This document shows positions 56,161 to 64,000 of a DNA stretch of 64,000 bases, in pieces. This DNA is from UBA6623 sp965238125 (lineage in GTDB: Bacteria; Acidobacteriota; Terriglobia; Bryobacterales; UBA6623): positions 2,294,001 through 2,358,000 of the forward strand of contig OZ250179.1 in the NCBI GenBank assembly GCA_965238125.1. The letters are read 5' to 3'. The position numbers were made by a program, and so were the translations under genes. The notes under the pieces were generated by a model. That model saw nothing but the letters and a program-made list of their open reading frames with translations, was not told the DNA's origin and ran no database searches. Numbering within the stretch: the stretch's first letter is position 1; each line of letters opens with the position of its first letter.

Positions 56161-56940
56161 CTATAAAATCACCGCGTCCTCAACCTGCAAAATCTTCCCC
56201 GCTTCCGATTCGGGAATCTTGGTGTTCGTCGTGAGACGATAAAAGTGATCGAAGCAGGCGCGGTCGGCCCATGCGGGCAGAGTCTCGGCGCGTCGCTTGG
56301 CAAAGACCTTCGCAAAAGAGCCATCGCTGATCTCGCCGGTAAGAGAATGCCGCGGCGGAACCGTACAGCGGGCGCAGGGCCTAACCCCCTCGATGGTGGT
56401 GTCGCCGATGCGAAACGGAACGGCCCCGCCCTTTCCCTCGAACAGGCGGTCTTCCCAAAAAGCCGGAACCCCGCCGATCTCGAGGTTCGGCCGGAAGCGC
56501 CTCCTCACCTCCTCGGCTGTCATGCCGGGAAACCAAGTCGCGGTTTCCTCCAGCGTTGCCGTGCTGACGAGCGTGGGGCCCGACGCCTCTTGGTCATCCG
56601 GAAACCCGGCTTCGGCGTTGTGAGAAAGCGTAACGGGTTGTCCTAAGCGTTCGCTGAACCATTGCTCGAGTTGCGCCTGTTCTTGGGTCAGACGGAAAAG
56701 CGAAGATTCCCCATTCGCCCGCAAAGCGACTTCTCCGAAGCCGAAGTGAAATTCGGAGCGAATCGCGATCAGGCGTTCACCCAGCCGCTTCGAGTTGAGG
56801 ATGAGGCCGCCTTGGTCCTGAAGGCAATATTCACGATCGTGCGCCAGCCCGCCGGCGCGTAACGCGACGGCTTCATGAACCTCGACCGCGTCCAAAGACT
56901 TGATGGGATAGAGGCGAATTCTCGCCAGGTGAGGATGCAT
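56161..56940 (-). CDS. MOSC-domain protein
   Basis: 259 residues. The N-terminal MOSC beta-barrel (LARIRLYPIKSLDAVEVHEA, then DREYCLQDQGGLILNSKR) is followed by the MOSC domain (RRRFRPNLEIGGVPAFWEDR). The conserved Cys is in GVRPCARCTVPPRHSLTGE. MOSC proteins bind sulfur or molybdenum-cofactor species and act in Moco-related reductions or sulfur transfer. No ferredoxin domain follows, so an electron partner would be separate. It is 5 bp from the end of the TIGR03437 gene upstream and likely cotranscribed. Confidence 0.88.
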   Translation of the reverse strand: MHPHLARIRLYPIKSLDAVEVHEAVALRAGGLAHDREYCLQDQGGLILNSKRLGERLIAIRSEFHFGFGEVALRANGESSLFRLTQEQAQLEQWFSERLGQPVTLSHNAEAGFPDDQEASGPTLVSTATLEETATWFPGMTAEEVRRRFRPNLEIGGVPAFWEDRLFEGKGGAVPFRIGDTTIEGVRPCARCTVPPRHSLTGEISDGSFAKVFAKRRAETLPAWADRACFDHFYRLTTNTKIPESEAGKILQVEDAVIL

Positions 56941-56945
56941 GGTTT

Positions 56946-59900
56946 CTATTTCGGATCTTCGACGGCAATGACCGCGCTGTTGCTCGCTTGCCCGTCCACC
57001 GTGATGATCACGGGCACGTCCGGGCCCAGGGGAGAAGTTTCCGGAACAATTAAATTCGCTTGCCCCAGCCCGATAAACCCAGGCGTCATGCCGAGGAAGA
57101 GAATGCGCGCCGGCTCGCCTCCGATCGTCGCCGCGGCATCGAGGGCCGCGCGGGCAAAGGGCTCGGCGCCGGGGGCTTCGTCGCCGGTTTCGAGTGGCGG
57201 GTCGGTCTCGCCCAATCCACTGAGATAGAGGGTGACCGCCTCTTCCGGGGCGGCGGGGTTCGAAACGCGGTTGAGGCGCAGGTCTTCGTTTTGCGCGACG
57301 GCGCGCGGCGGAACGGACGGTATCGGGCTCGTGAAAATCCCGGGACCAGCCGAGGCGACCACCACATCTCGCGGCACGGAATGGGTATTCTCCACGCGAG
57401 CGATGAGCTGAGATACCGCGCCCGGAATCGCCTCAAACGGGAGTTGGGCGTTGATCTGCCCCCCGGAGGCAAAATAGAGCGGCGTTTCGCGGCCGCCCGC
57501 CAACAGAGCCACCCGGCCTAATTCCAGGGGCAACGGAACGTCTTCGGAGATAAAGAAGCCGCCGGCCAACCCGGAACCGAAACTGCTGAAGATGGCCCCC
57601 GGCGCAAGTGCCCGCCCGGGGCTGAACCCGGCTGCGTTGACGGCCCCGAAGGGGAACAGCGTAGGCGCCGTGGTGCTCTCGACCGCGCCGATCACCCCGG
57701 CCTCGGCTGTCGACGCGCCCGACAGGGCGGTGAAGCGAACGCTGACCTGCGGCGCCGCGTTGCGCGGAGTCCAGGTGGCGGCGTAGACCGACCCGCTGAC
57801 GCGATCGAGCGCGACGGCCCCGTCGCCGTTGCTCAACTCCGCGACCACGGCGGCGTCACGGGTGTCGGCGACGCCGCAGGCCGTGTCCGTCAAAACGACT
57901 TCGAGATGAACAGGTCGGCCGCCGGCGCCGCTGAAATTCTGCAGTGGAGAAAGCGGGTTGACTTGCAGTCCCGACGGCGTACAGAGGCCGGGTCCGGTTG
58001 CGGGCCGGAAAACCGACACAGGAACCGAGCGCACGATGCCGTCTCCGAACGTTATGCTCACGAACCCTCGCGCCGAGGTGCTCCCGATCTCGCTCGAGCT
58101 CACTCCTACGGTAAGTTCCAGGGCGCCTCCAGCCGATGTGCTTCCGCTTGTCGGGTCGACCGACAGCCATGCGCCGCCGTCATCGGTGGAGGCGGCGGCC
58201 TGGAAATCGGCGGCCTCGGCGCCGTTTCTGGAAATCGACAAGGTCTGGGCGAGCGGGGCGTCTCCCGGAGCCACAAAAACGAGGCCGGAGGGCTCGATTG
58301 TAGGGACCGGACTTACGCCGGCGGGGCGGACCCGCAGGACAACCGTCACAAAACGCGACGGACCGCCGGCATCGGGCGAGATCTCGACGACCGCCGTGTA
58401 GACGCCCGCCGGAAATCCCTCGGCGCTTGCGGTGAAGTTGACTTCCGAAGGACCGGTCTCGCCTGCTTCAGGCGACATGGCGAGCCAGACGGCGGGGCCG
58501 GTCAATTCGCGAATCTCCGCCCTCCACCCGATGACTGTTCCGCCAAGGCCGAAAACCCGGGCCGTCCGCGTCCACTCGCCGTTGCCCTGAGCGCCGTCGA
58601 AGAGCAGGCCCACGCGGTCAATCCGCAAGATGCCGCCCGCCGCGGAAATGACCAACGAAACGGGGACTTCGGTTTCAGTACCTCCCTGATCGAGAATCAC
58701 GCGCCCCTGATGAACCCCCGCGGGCATGGCGGACACGTCCGCCGTGACGCGCGCCGTCGCGGGCCCCGAGCCTGCCGTCCGTAGGACACCAAGCCAGTCC
58801 TCACCGTTGTCGGTTTCCGCGCGAGCTGTCCAATCGAGGTTCCCTCCGCCGCGATTGCCGACCTGAAGAATCCGCGTGGGCGAGACAAATTCGCCTTCGA
58901 CCGCCCAAAAAATCAACACTGAGGGGGACGCATTGAAGTTCGGCGCGGCGTCTTGGAGAATCAACTGCACCGGTATCGCGGCCAAAGCAGCGCTCTGTGC
59001 CGCGCCCGCGGGGCCCGACAAAGCCGTGGTCTCGCCAAAGGGATCGATACGGACCTCGGCGTTGTACTGCCCCGCCGGGAGCCCCGTGTTGTCGATCGCG
59101 ATAATCAGATTCCCGGGGACGGCGCCTCGGCCCGGAGCAGTCTTGATCCAATTCGCTTCCGGCGGCTCGACCTCAGCCTTCCAAGCCAGTCCGCCGAGTG
59201 AGGCGCCGGCCACGCTGACGATGCGCTCGGTCGTCACCGGCGTTCCCGCCGCTCCGAAAAAACCGACGCTATTGGGGAACACTGTCAGGCTCCCCGGAGG
59301 ATGGATGCTCAGCGTCACGTCGAGCGTCAGCGGAGAATTCGTCGCCCTCGGCGAGTCGATCGTCAATTTCCCGAGAAACGTTCCGGCGGTAAGCCCGGAG
59401 GCGTCGACGCCGACCATGTGCAGGCCCGGTCGGGCAAGAGTATTCCCGCCCGTCGGCTCAACGCTCAGCCAGGGCTGATTCGTGCTGATGCTGTAAGACA
59501 TCGTTTCGCCTTGGCTGCCCACGATAAGCGACCGTCCCGAGGGATTTGCGCCGCCCTCAAAGGCGGTCACGACGAAATTGGTGGGGTTGACCGTGAGCAA
59601 CGGGCCGCCGCTGATCGTCAAGTTCACCGCGACCTCAACGGGGCTGTCGGGGGCGTTGCCTGCAATCAGCAGAAGGGCCGAATGCAGCCCCGGGTCCAAG
59701 CTCGCCGTCGTCACGCTGACCTCGTGTTCGATGGAACCCCCGCTCGATGAACCGGATGCCGGGCTGACGTCGAGCCAACCCGTCTCGCCCTGAGCCGGGT
59801 AGCTGATGTTGAACTGGTAGTTTAGAGTTCCCGAGCCGCCGTTTCGCACTTCGAGCGTTTGAGCGGGCGGGTCGCTCCCCGCCATTGGAGTCGAAAAGCC

Positions 59901-60377
59901 GAGAGACGAGGGGTCGACGTCAATGACGGGATCAGACCCACCGCCTCCTCCACCGCCTCCTCCACCACCACCACTGCCGGGCTCGGATACAATCGCGGTC
60001 AACCTCATGGCCCGCTGGTCGCCGTCTTGGCCGAGTCGAACGATGATATCGGCGATGCGTTGCCCGGGGGCCAACAGGCTGGGGTCGACGGTCACTCCGA
60101 GCTGCGAGGGAGTGAAGCCGTTCGTATGGCCCAACCTCACCCAGGCCGTACTCGTCAGCGTGACTTGAACGAACGCCGTGTACGCCTCGCCCGAGGGGTC
60201 GGAATCGATGGAGAGAAACTGCTCGGGCGGAATCGGGCCGTTCGCCTCGACTTCGAATGTGAGAGTCAGCGGCTCAACGGAAACCGTTTGCGCGGGCGAG
60301 AGAACGCTCGCCGCGGCGAAGAGTATGAGGGGGACCAGGAGCCGATACGGCTCCTGACCGGTCCGAAGCCCGGTCAT
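56946..60377 (-). CDS. large secreted protein with Solibacter-type (TIGR03437) C-terminal domain
   Basis: About 1143 residues from ATG 60377; the open frame extends 59 codons further but has no support and overlaps the divergent gene. A signal peptide (LLVPLILFAAASVLSPAQ) is followed by a run of 12 Gly at about 145-160. Repeated beta-sandwich (BACON/Ig-like) units follow, with the theme GWLDVSPASGSS / PWLSVEPTGGNT / DDGGAWLSVDPTSGSTSAGG. The last 220 residues (VNAAGFSPGRALAPGAIFSS, then LYFASGGQINAQLPFE, then LYLSGLGETDPPLETGDEAP) are the TIGR03437 domain found in Acidobacteria. Probable adhesin or extracellular structural protein; no enzyme motif. Confidence 0.88.
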   Translation of the reverse strand: MTGLRTGQEPYRLLVPLILFAAASVLSPAQTVSVEPLTLTFEVEANGPIPPEQFLSIDSDPSGEAYTAFVQVTLTSTAWVRLGHTNGFTPSQLGVTVDPSLLAPGQRIADIIVRLGQDGDQRAMRLTAIVSEPGSGGGGGGGGGGGGSDPVIDVDPSSLGFSTPMAGSDPPAQTLEVRNGGSGTLNYQFNISYPAQGETGWLDVSPASGSSSGGSIEHEVSVTTASLDPGLHSALLLIAGNAPDSPVEVAVNLTISGGPLLTVNPTNFVVTAFEGGANPSGRSLIVGSQGETMSYSISTNQPWLSVEPTGGNTLARPGLHMVGVDASGLTAGTFLGKLTIDSPRATNSPLTLDVTLSIHPPGSLTVFPNSVGFFGAAGTPVTTERIVSVAGASLGGLAWKAEVEPPEANWIKTAPGRGAVPGNLIIAIDNTGLPAGQYNAEVRIDPFGETTALSGPAGAAQSAALAAIPVQLILQDAAPNFNASPSVLIFWAVEGEFVSPTRILQVGNRGGGNLDWTARAETDNGEDWLGVLRTAGSGPATARVTADVSAMPAGVHQGRVILDQGGTETEVPVSLVISAAGGILRIDRVGLLFDGAQGNGEWTRTARVFGLGGTVIGWRAEIRELTGPAVWLAMSPEAGETGPSEVNFTASAEGFPAGVYTAVVEISPDAGGPSRFVTVVLRVRPAGVSPVPTIEPSGLVFVAPGDAPLAQTLSISRNGAEAADFQAAASTDDGGAWLSVDPTSGSTSAGGALELTVGVSSSEIGSTSARGFVSITFGDGIVRSVPVSVFRPATGPGLCTPSGLQVNPLSPLQNFSGAGGRPVHLEVVLTDTACGVADTRDAAVVAELSNGDGAVALDRVSGSVYAATWTPRNAAPQVSVRFTALSGASTAEAGVIGAVESTTAPTLFPFGAVNAAGFSPGRALAPGAIFSSFGSGLAGGFFISEDVPLPLELGRVALLAGGRETPLYFASGGQINAQLPFEAIPGAVSQLIARVENTHSVPRDVVVASAGPGIFTSPIPSVPPRAVAQNEDLRLNRVSNPAAPEEAVTLYLSGLGETDPPLETGDEAPGAEPFARAALDAAATIGGEPARILFLGMTPGFIGLGQANLIVPETSPLGPDVPVIITVDGQASNSAVIAVEDPK

Positions 60378-60516
60378 AACCCCATAGTAGCGTGCAACCC
60401 GGGCGATTAGAATTATGTCCCCGGCGCGGCTTTGTTGCACGCGGTTTCTTGACTTTTCCCCGTTGGGTATGCGATCGTTTCGTATTCTTTCGCGCGGCCG
60501 ACTCGCCCACCCCACG

Positions 60517-61308
60517 ATGCAAGGGAAACGGATTCGCCTCAAGCTGGAGAGCAACCTGGACGTCGTCGAGGCGACCGAAATGGTGGCGCGTCAAGCCGCG
60601 TTGGAAAAGAAAGTTTCCGAGGACGAAATCGATCAGTTGGGCATCGCGGTGAGGGAGTGCGTCGTGAACGCGGTTTCTCACGGCAACGGATACAGCCGCG
60701 ACAAATCGGTCTATTTTACCGTCAGCACCGATGCAAACCAACTGAAGATCGCCATCGAGGATGAAGGAGAAGGGTTCGATCTCGAAGGCGTACCGGACCC
60801 GACCCTGGGCGATAACTTGCTTCAGACGTCGGGCCGGGGCTTGTTGCTGATGAGGTCGTTCGTCGACGAGTTAACCATCGGGCGCACCACCGAAGGCGGG
60901 ACGGAGGTGGTGATGATGAAGAACCTGCCCGTTGGAGACAGAAGAGAGAAGGAGGCAGACGTGAGTCTATTGTCGAATAAACGAGAGGTTGGAGGCGTTA
61001 CGATCATCGACCTTTCCGGCAGAATTACACTGGGCGAGGGTTCGGAAGTGTTGCGGGACGCCGTGCGGGATGTATTGAGCAACGGCCAAAAGAACATTTT
61101 GCTGAACCTCGGCGAGGTCAGCTACATCGATAGTTCGGGTCTGGGTACATTGGTATCGGCGTACACGACCGGGGCTAACCAGGGCGCCAAGGTCAAGCTG
61201 GTCAACGTACAAAAGAAAGTCGGCGACCTGCTCCAAATCACCAAGCTTTACACGGTTTTCGAAAGCTTCGACAACGAGTCGGCGGCCGTGGGCAGCTACG
61301 TACCCTGA
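60517..61308 (+). CDS. fused anti-sigma kinase (RsbW/SpoIIAB-like) and STAS antagonist
   Basis: 264 residues from ATG 60517 (MQGKRIRLKLESNLDVVEAT). Residues 1-145 are a GHKL serine kinase of the anti-sigma type: the N-box is LGIAVRECVVNAVSHGNGYS and the G1/G2 boxes are IAIEDEGEGFDLEGVPDP and GRGLLLMRSFVDEL. Residues 150-264 are a STAS domain (anti-anti-sigma type): VGGVTIIDLSGRITLGEGSE, then LLNLGEVSYIDSSGLGTLVS, with the phosphorylatable Ser in DSSGLG. Normally kinase and substrate are separate proteins. A strong internal start for the STAS part exists (GTG 60961). A partner sigma factor is not nearby. Terminated by the hairpin at 61392. Confidence 0.85.
   Translation: MQGKRIRLKLESNLDVVEATEMVARQAALEKKVSEDEIDQLGIAVRECVVNAVSHGNGYSRDKSVYFTVSTDANQLKIAIEDEGEGFDLEGVPDPTLGDNLLQTSGRGLLLMRSFVDELTIGRTTEGGTEVVMMKNLPVGDRREKEADVSLLSNKREVGGVTIIDLSGRITLGEGSEVLRDAVRDVLSNGQKNILLNLGEVSYIDSSGLGTLVSAYTTGANQGAKVKLVNVQKKVGDLLQITKLYTVFESFDNESAAVGSYVP
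60949..60963 (+). promoter_or_regulatory. internal ribosome-binding site and GTG start for a free STAS protein
   Basis: AAGGAGG (60949-60955), five bases before GTG 60961, in frame with the fusion. The resulting protein would begin VSLLSNKREVGGVTIIDLSG, the normal start of stand-alone STAS regulators. It suggests that both a fused and a free antagonist are made. Confidence 0.6.
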
Positions 61309-61391
61309 TCGCCGCGCGCGGAACCGGCGCACGAGACCGGATGGGCCGAATACGGCGCCTGGTGACGCGGAGCCTCACTCACTAGTTTGCC

Positions 61392-61419
61392 AAACCGCGG
61401 GGTAATCGCCCCGCGGTTT
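61392..61419 (+). terminator. strong GC-rich hairpin terminator
   Basis: AAACCGCGGGG (61392-61402) pairs perfectly with CCCCGCGGTTT (61409-61419) around a 6-base loop. It lies 84 bp after the kinase/STAS stop. The T-run is short, but the stem is very stable and almost symmetrical, so it may work in both directions. Confidence 0.75.
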
Positions 61420-61695
61420 CGGTGTCGTGTCCGGAACTTCCGAGGGAAGTCACGTTCTCGGCGGACGCGAGGCTAGCGGGAAGCGCTTATCGTATTCGAC
61501 ACTCTCGAATTCGGCGTCTTCTTCGCCGTTTTCTTTCTCTATTACGCCCCCCGTCAGCGCCTCCCAATCGTCGCGGCGGCCATGGCGAGTTGTTTTTGGG
61601 GACTGGTGGAACACCGCCTCATGCCGCCAAGCGCCCACCACCGCGATCGGCTAGTCTGATATCTTGCTTGCCGCGACCAGGCAAGGAGTACGAAA

Positions 61696-63024
61696 TTGAA
61701 AGACCACAGCCTCGCTCGACGATCTTTTCTCAAGACCACCGCCGCCGCCGCGGGAGCCGTCACCGCCGCGCCGGCGATGCTGCGCGGCGCCGACGCCTCG
61801 AAGACGTTTCGCATGGGCTTCATCGGCATGGGGCGACGAGGCCGCAACACCTTGCGGGCAGCGCTGAAGCAGCCGGAAATCGACGTCGTCGCCATTTCCG
61901 AGATTTATCAGCCCAACGTCGAAGCGGCCTTGGAAATGGTTCCCGACGCCAAGGTTTACCCCGACTTCCGCGATCTGATCGCCGCCGCCGACATCGACGC
62001 CGTCTGTATCGCCACCCCCGACCATTGGCACGCCTACATGGCGATTGAAGCCTGCAAGGCCGGCAAGGACGTCTACGTGGAGAAACCGATCTCGGTCACC
62101 GTCCACGAAGGCCAAATGATGGTGCGGGCCGCGCGTAAGTACAACCGCATCGTGCAGGTCGGCACGCAGCAGCGTTCCGGGAAACATTTTCAAAAGATCG
62201 TGGAAATCGTCCGTTCCGGAGAGATCGGCGATATTTCTTTTGTTCGCGGTTGGAACTACGAAAACCAGTTCCCCGAAGGCATCGGCAACACTCCCGACCA
62301 GGCGCCTCCGGCCAATCTCGATTGGGACATGTGGCTCGGCCCGGCTCAGGAAAGACCCTTCAACGCCAACCGCTTCGGTGTTCACCCGGACCACTATTCT
62401 TACTTCCGCTGGTTCTGGGACTACGCGGGCGGCATGATGACCGATTGGGGCATTCACCTGCTGGACATCGTTCTCTGGGCGATGGATGAAAAGGGCCCCC
62501 GGGTCGTGACGACGGTCGGCGGCAAGTACGTCCTCAACGACAATCGCGAAACGCCCGATGTGATCCAGGCGAACTTTGAGTTCCCGAAATTCGTGTGTGT
62601 CTACGAGAACCGCGTCGGCAATGAGCAATCCCTGTTCGACCACGACTACGGCATCACCTTCCACGGCACGAAGGGCACGTTGTTCGTGGACCGCCAACAG
62701 TGGGAAATCGTTCCCGAGATGAAATCGCTCGATCCCCGGGACTACGAACGCGAGGCTCGGATGGAGGCCAAGGCAGGCCGGACGTCCAACAATTCAACCG
62801 ACGCGCACTGGGCGGACTTCGTGGCTTCGATGAAATCGCGCAAGCCTCCGATTTGCGACATCGAAACCGGCCACCGCTCGACGGTCATCGCGCTGCTCGG
62901 CAACGTCGCGCTGCGCAGCCGTCAGCGCCTCGAGTGGGACCCGGATTCCGAAACCACGCCCAACCAAGAAGCACGGACCTACCTCCGCCGCGACTATCGG
63001 CCGCCGTGGAAACTGGAGCTGTGA
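61696..63024 (+). CDS. Tat-exported Gfo/Idh/MocA oxidoreductase
   Basis: 442 residues with a TTG start at 61696 (AAGGAG 8 bp upstream). A twin-arginine signal is present, LARRSFLKTTAAAAGAVTAA, so the protein is exported folded with its cofactor. The NAD(P) part has FRMGFIGMGRRGRNTLRAAL and VCIATPDHWHAYMAIEACKA, then GKDVYVEKPISVTVHEGQMM with the catalytic Lys (EKP). The C-terminal part includes GGMMTDWGIHLLDIVLWAM. The family oxidises sugars or similar compounds. Tat-exported members are common in Acidobacteria and Planctomycetes. Substrate unknown; monocistronic. Confidence 0.9.
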   Translation: MKDHSLARRSFLKTTAAAAGAVTAAPAMLRGADASKTFRMGFIGMGRRGRNTLRAALKQPEIDVVAISEIYQPNVEAALEMVPDAKVYPDFRDLIAAADIDAVCIATPDHWHAYMAIEACKAGKDVYVEKPISVTVHEGQMMVRAARKYNRIVQVGTQQRSGKHFQKIVEIVRSGEIGDISFVRGWNYENQFPEGIGNTPDQAPPANLDWDMWLGPAQERPFNANRFGVHPDHYSYFRWFWDYAGGMMTDWGIHLLDIVLWAMDEKGPRVVTTVGGKYVLNDNRETPDVIQANFEFPKFVCVYENRVGNEQSLFDHDYGITFHGTKGTLFVDRQQWEIVPEMKSLDPRDYEREARMEAKAGRTSNNSTDAHWADFVASMKSRKPPICDIETGHRSTVIALLGNVALRSRQRLEWDPDSETTPNQEARTYLRRDYRPPWKLEL

Positions 63025-63129
63025 ACCCAAACCGAGCCACGAACCTAAGTGAGTGGTAGGCGACGAAACCGGCGACCGCCGCGCGTCCGTGCACGCAATT
63101 CAGAACGCGGATACAGAGATGGGATGAGA

Positions 63130-63227
63130 GGCTGGTCGCTTGGAGCCGGGAAGCGGTAGGCTACCGGCAGCAGCGCACTTCTCCACAAGGGAGGTGCAAT
63201 GGATTTTTGAAAAGGAGGCGACCAGCC
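63130..63227 (+). ncRNA. putative bridge RNA of the IS110-family element
   Basis: The leader before the IS110 transposase folds into a closing stem GGCTGGTCGC (63130-63139) with GCGACCAGCC (63218-63227). Two inner hairpins lie within: CGGT...ACCG (63154-63166) and GCAC-TT-CTCC...GGAG-GTGC (63175-63197). IS110 elements carry a non-coding bridge RNA between their left end and the transposase, with two recognition loops. Here the loops were not matched to target or donor sequence, so this is a prediction from fold and position only. Confidence 0.4.
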
Positions 63228-64000
63228 ATGAAGAAGAATAGCAAACAACAGACCGACAAGAACCAAACCGACAAACACCAAACCAAGAAAGCCGACAGCT
63301 CACAAGCGAAGACCCGCCAACTCACCCAGCTCGAACAACAGTTGGCGCAACAACGCATCCAGATGCAAAAAGACAACGAAATTTGCGCCGTCGCCGGCGT
63401 CGACATCGGCGACAAACGTTGCTTCGTACGGCTCACCGACCTCGCCGGCGAAAGCCTCGAGGAATGCCAAGTCCCCACCCGCCCGGAGGCCTTGGATCGC
63501 TGGTTCCGCCGTTGGCCGCGGCTGCGCATTGTGATCGAAACCGGCAGCCACAGCAACTGGATTCGCCGCCGCCTGGCCGCCCTCGCCCACGACGTGCTCG
63601 TCGCCGACGCGCGGCAATTGCGTTTAATCAGCCAATCCGACTCGAAAAACGACCGCAACGACGCCTATTGGTTGGCCGAGCTGGGACGCACCAACCCGGC
63701 CCTGTTGAATCCCGTCGCGCCGCGCAAGCTCGAGACCGCACAACAACGCACGTTGTTGCGGGCGCGCGAGGCCGTGCTCGAGTGCCGCACGAAATTGAAA
63801 GGGAGTTTGCGCGGCATGGCGAAGTCGCACGGCATCCGCTTGGGCCGATGCGCCCAGAACCAATGGGTCGAGCGCGTCCGGGAGGCCTGCCCCGAGGTGT
63901 TGCACGCGGCGTTGTTGGGGGTGGCGACACAAATCGAAAGCCTCGGCGCGACGATCCGCGAATATGACAAACAAATCGTCGCGTTGGGCAAGCAATACGC
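63228..64000 (+). CDS. IS110-family transposase (partial, runs off the window)
   Basis: Starts ATG 63228 (AAAGGAGG upstream) and is open to the last base, 257 codons. A basic Gln/Lys-rich N-terminus (QQTDKNQTDKHQTKKADSSQ) precedes the DEDD RuvC-like catalytic domain. AVAGVDIGDKRCFVRL carries the first Asp, LRIVIETGSHSNWIRRRL the Glu, and SQSDSKNDRNDAYWLAELG the final Asp residues. The serine-containing C-terminal transposase_20 domain lies beyond the window. It is a site-specific DNA recombinase guided by a bridge RNA in the family. Seems intact as far as seen. Confidence 0.9.
   Translation, partial: MKKNSKQQTDKNQTDKHQTKKADSSQAKTRQLTQLEQQLAQQRIQMQKDNEICAVAGVDIGDKRCFVRLTDLAGESLEECQVPTRPEALDRWFRRWPRLRIVIETGSHSNWIRRRLAALAHDVLVADARQLRLISQSDSKNDRNDAYWLAELGRTNPALLNPVAPRKLETAQQRTLLRAREAVLECRTKLKGSLRGMAKSHGIRLGRCAQNQWVERVREACPEVLHAALLGVATQIESLGATIREYDKQIVALGKQY

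Noticed and set aside
60378..60554. Upstream extension of the TIGR03437 protein
   Set aside because: The extra 59 codons precede a good signal peptide and overlap the divergent kinase/STAS gene.

Overview
The window looks like an acidobacterial chromosome segment. The best marker is a 1.1 kb-residue secreted protein at 56.9-60.4 kb that ends in a TIGR03437-type ('Solibacter') C-terminal domain. A DUF5916 outer-membrane protein, a family with N-termini such as STGPRTQKGKARS, abundant dispersed palindromes and high GC agree with this. The assignment is inference, because no 16S gene or ribosomal protein is present.

The window falls into two halves. Positions 1 to about 36.6 kb are a plastic region full of insertion sequences. 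It holds at least seven IS1380-family copies or fragments, plus IS256, IS1182 and IS630 elements. It also holds fragments of a plasmid replication initiator (RepA), DNA methyltransferases, a subtilase, an LRR protein and a secreted protein. A tRNA-Arg(TCG) at 12.7 kb sits next to a tyrosine recombinase that is fused in frame to a sulfatase. A truncated B12/radical-SAM gene lies between two inverted IS1380 copies (15.3-19.7 kb). Intact genes in this half include a sugar-nucleotide transferase, a long-chain acyl-CoA synthetase and a small-protein/amidase pair. At 25.0-31.8 kb lies the SOS mutagenesis cassette imuA-imuB-dnaE2, preceded by a GAAC-N7-GAAC LexA-like box. All three genes carry insertions of dispersed palindromic repeats. 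imuB and dnaE2 are broken in frame, mostly at a 259-bp tandem duplication and at 7- and 8-bp tandem repeats. A PAS/histidine kinase/receiver protein (31.9-33.9 kb) is also frameshifted.

From 36.7 kb to the end the genes are compact and intact. They encode a flippase-like membrane protein, a UvrC N-half homologue, an orphan HicB antitoxin, a cytoplasmic subtilase, a serine-biosynthesis pair (serA and a class V aminotransferase), a DUF5916 protein, a quinone oxidoreductase, DsbD, superoxide dismutase, an M28 peptidase lipoprotein, a MOSC protein, the TIGR03437 protein, a fused anti-sigma-kinase/STAS regulator and a Tat-exported Gfo/Idh/MocA oxidoreductase. The window ends inside an IS110-family transposase whose leader can fold into a bridge-RNA-like structure.

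No complete new defence or metabolic system was found. The most interesting points are the repeat-controlled breakage of the mutasome cassette, the sulfatase-recombinase fusion, REPIN-like elements inside coding sequences, the internal start in the kinase/STAS fusion and the putative bridge RNA.
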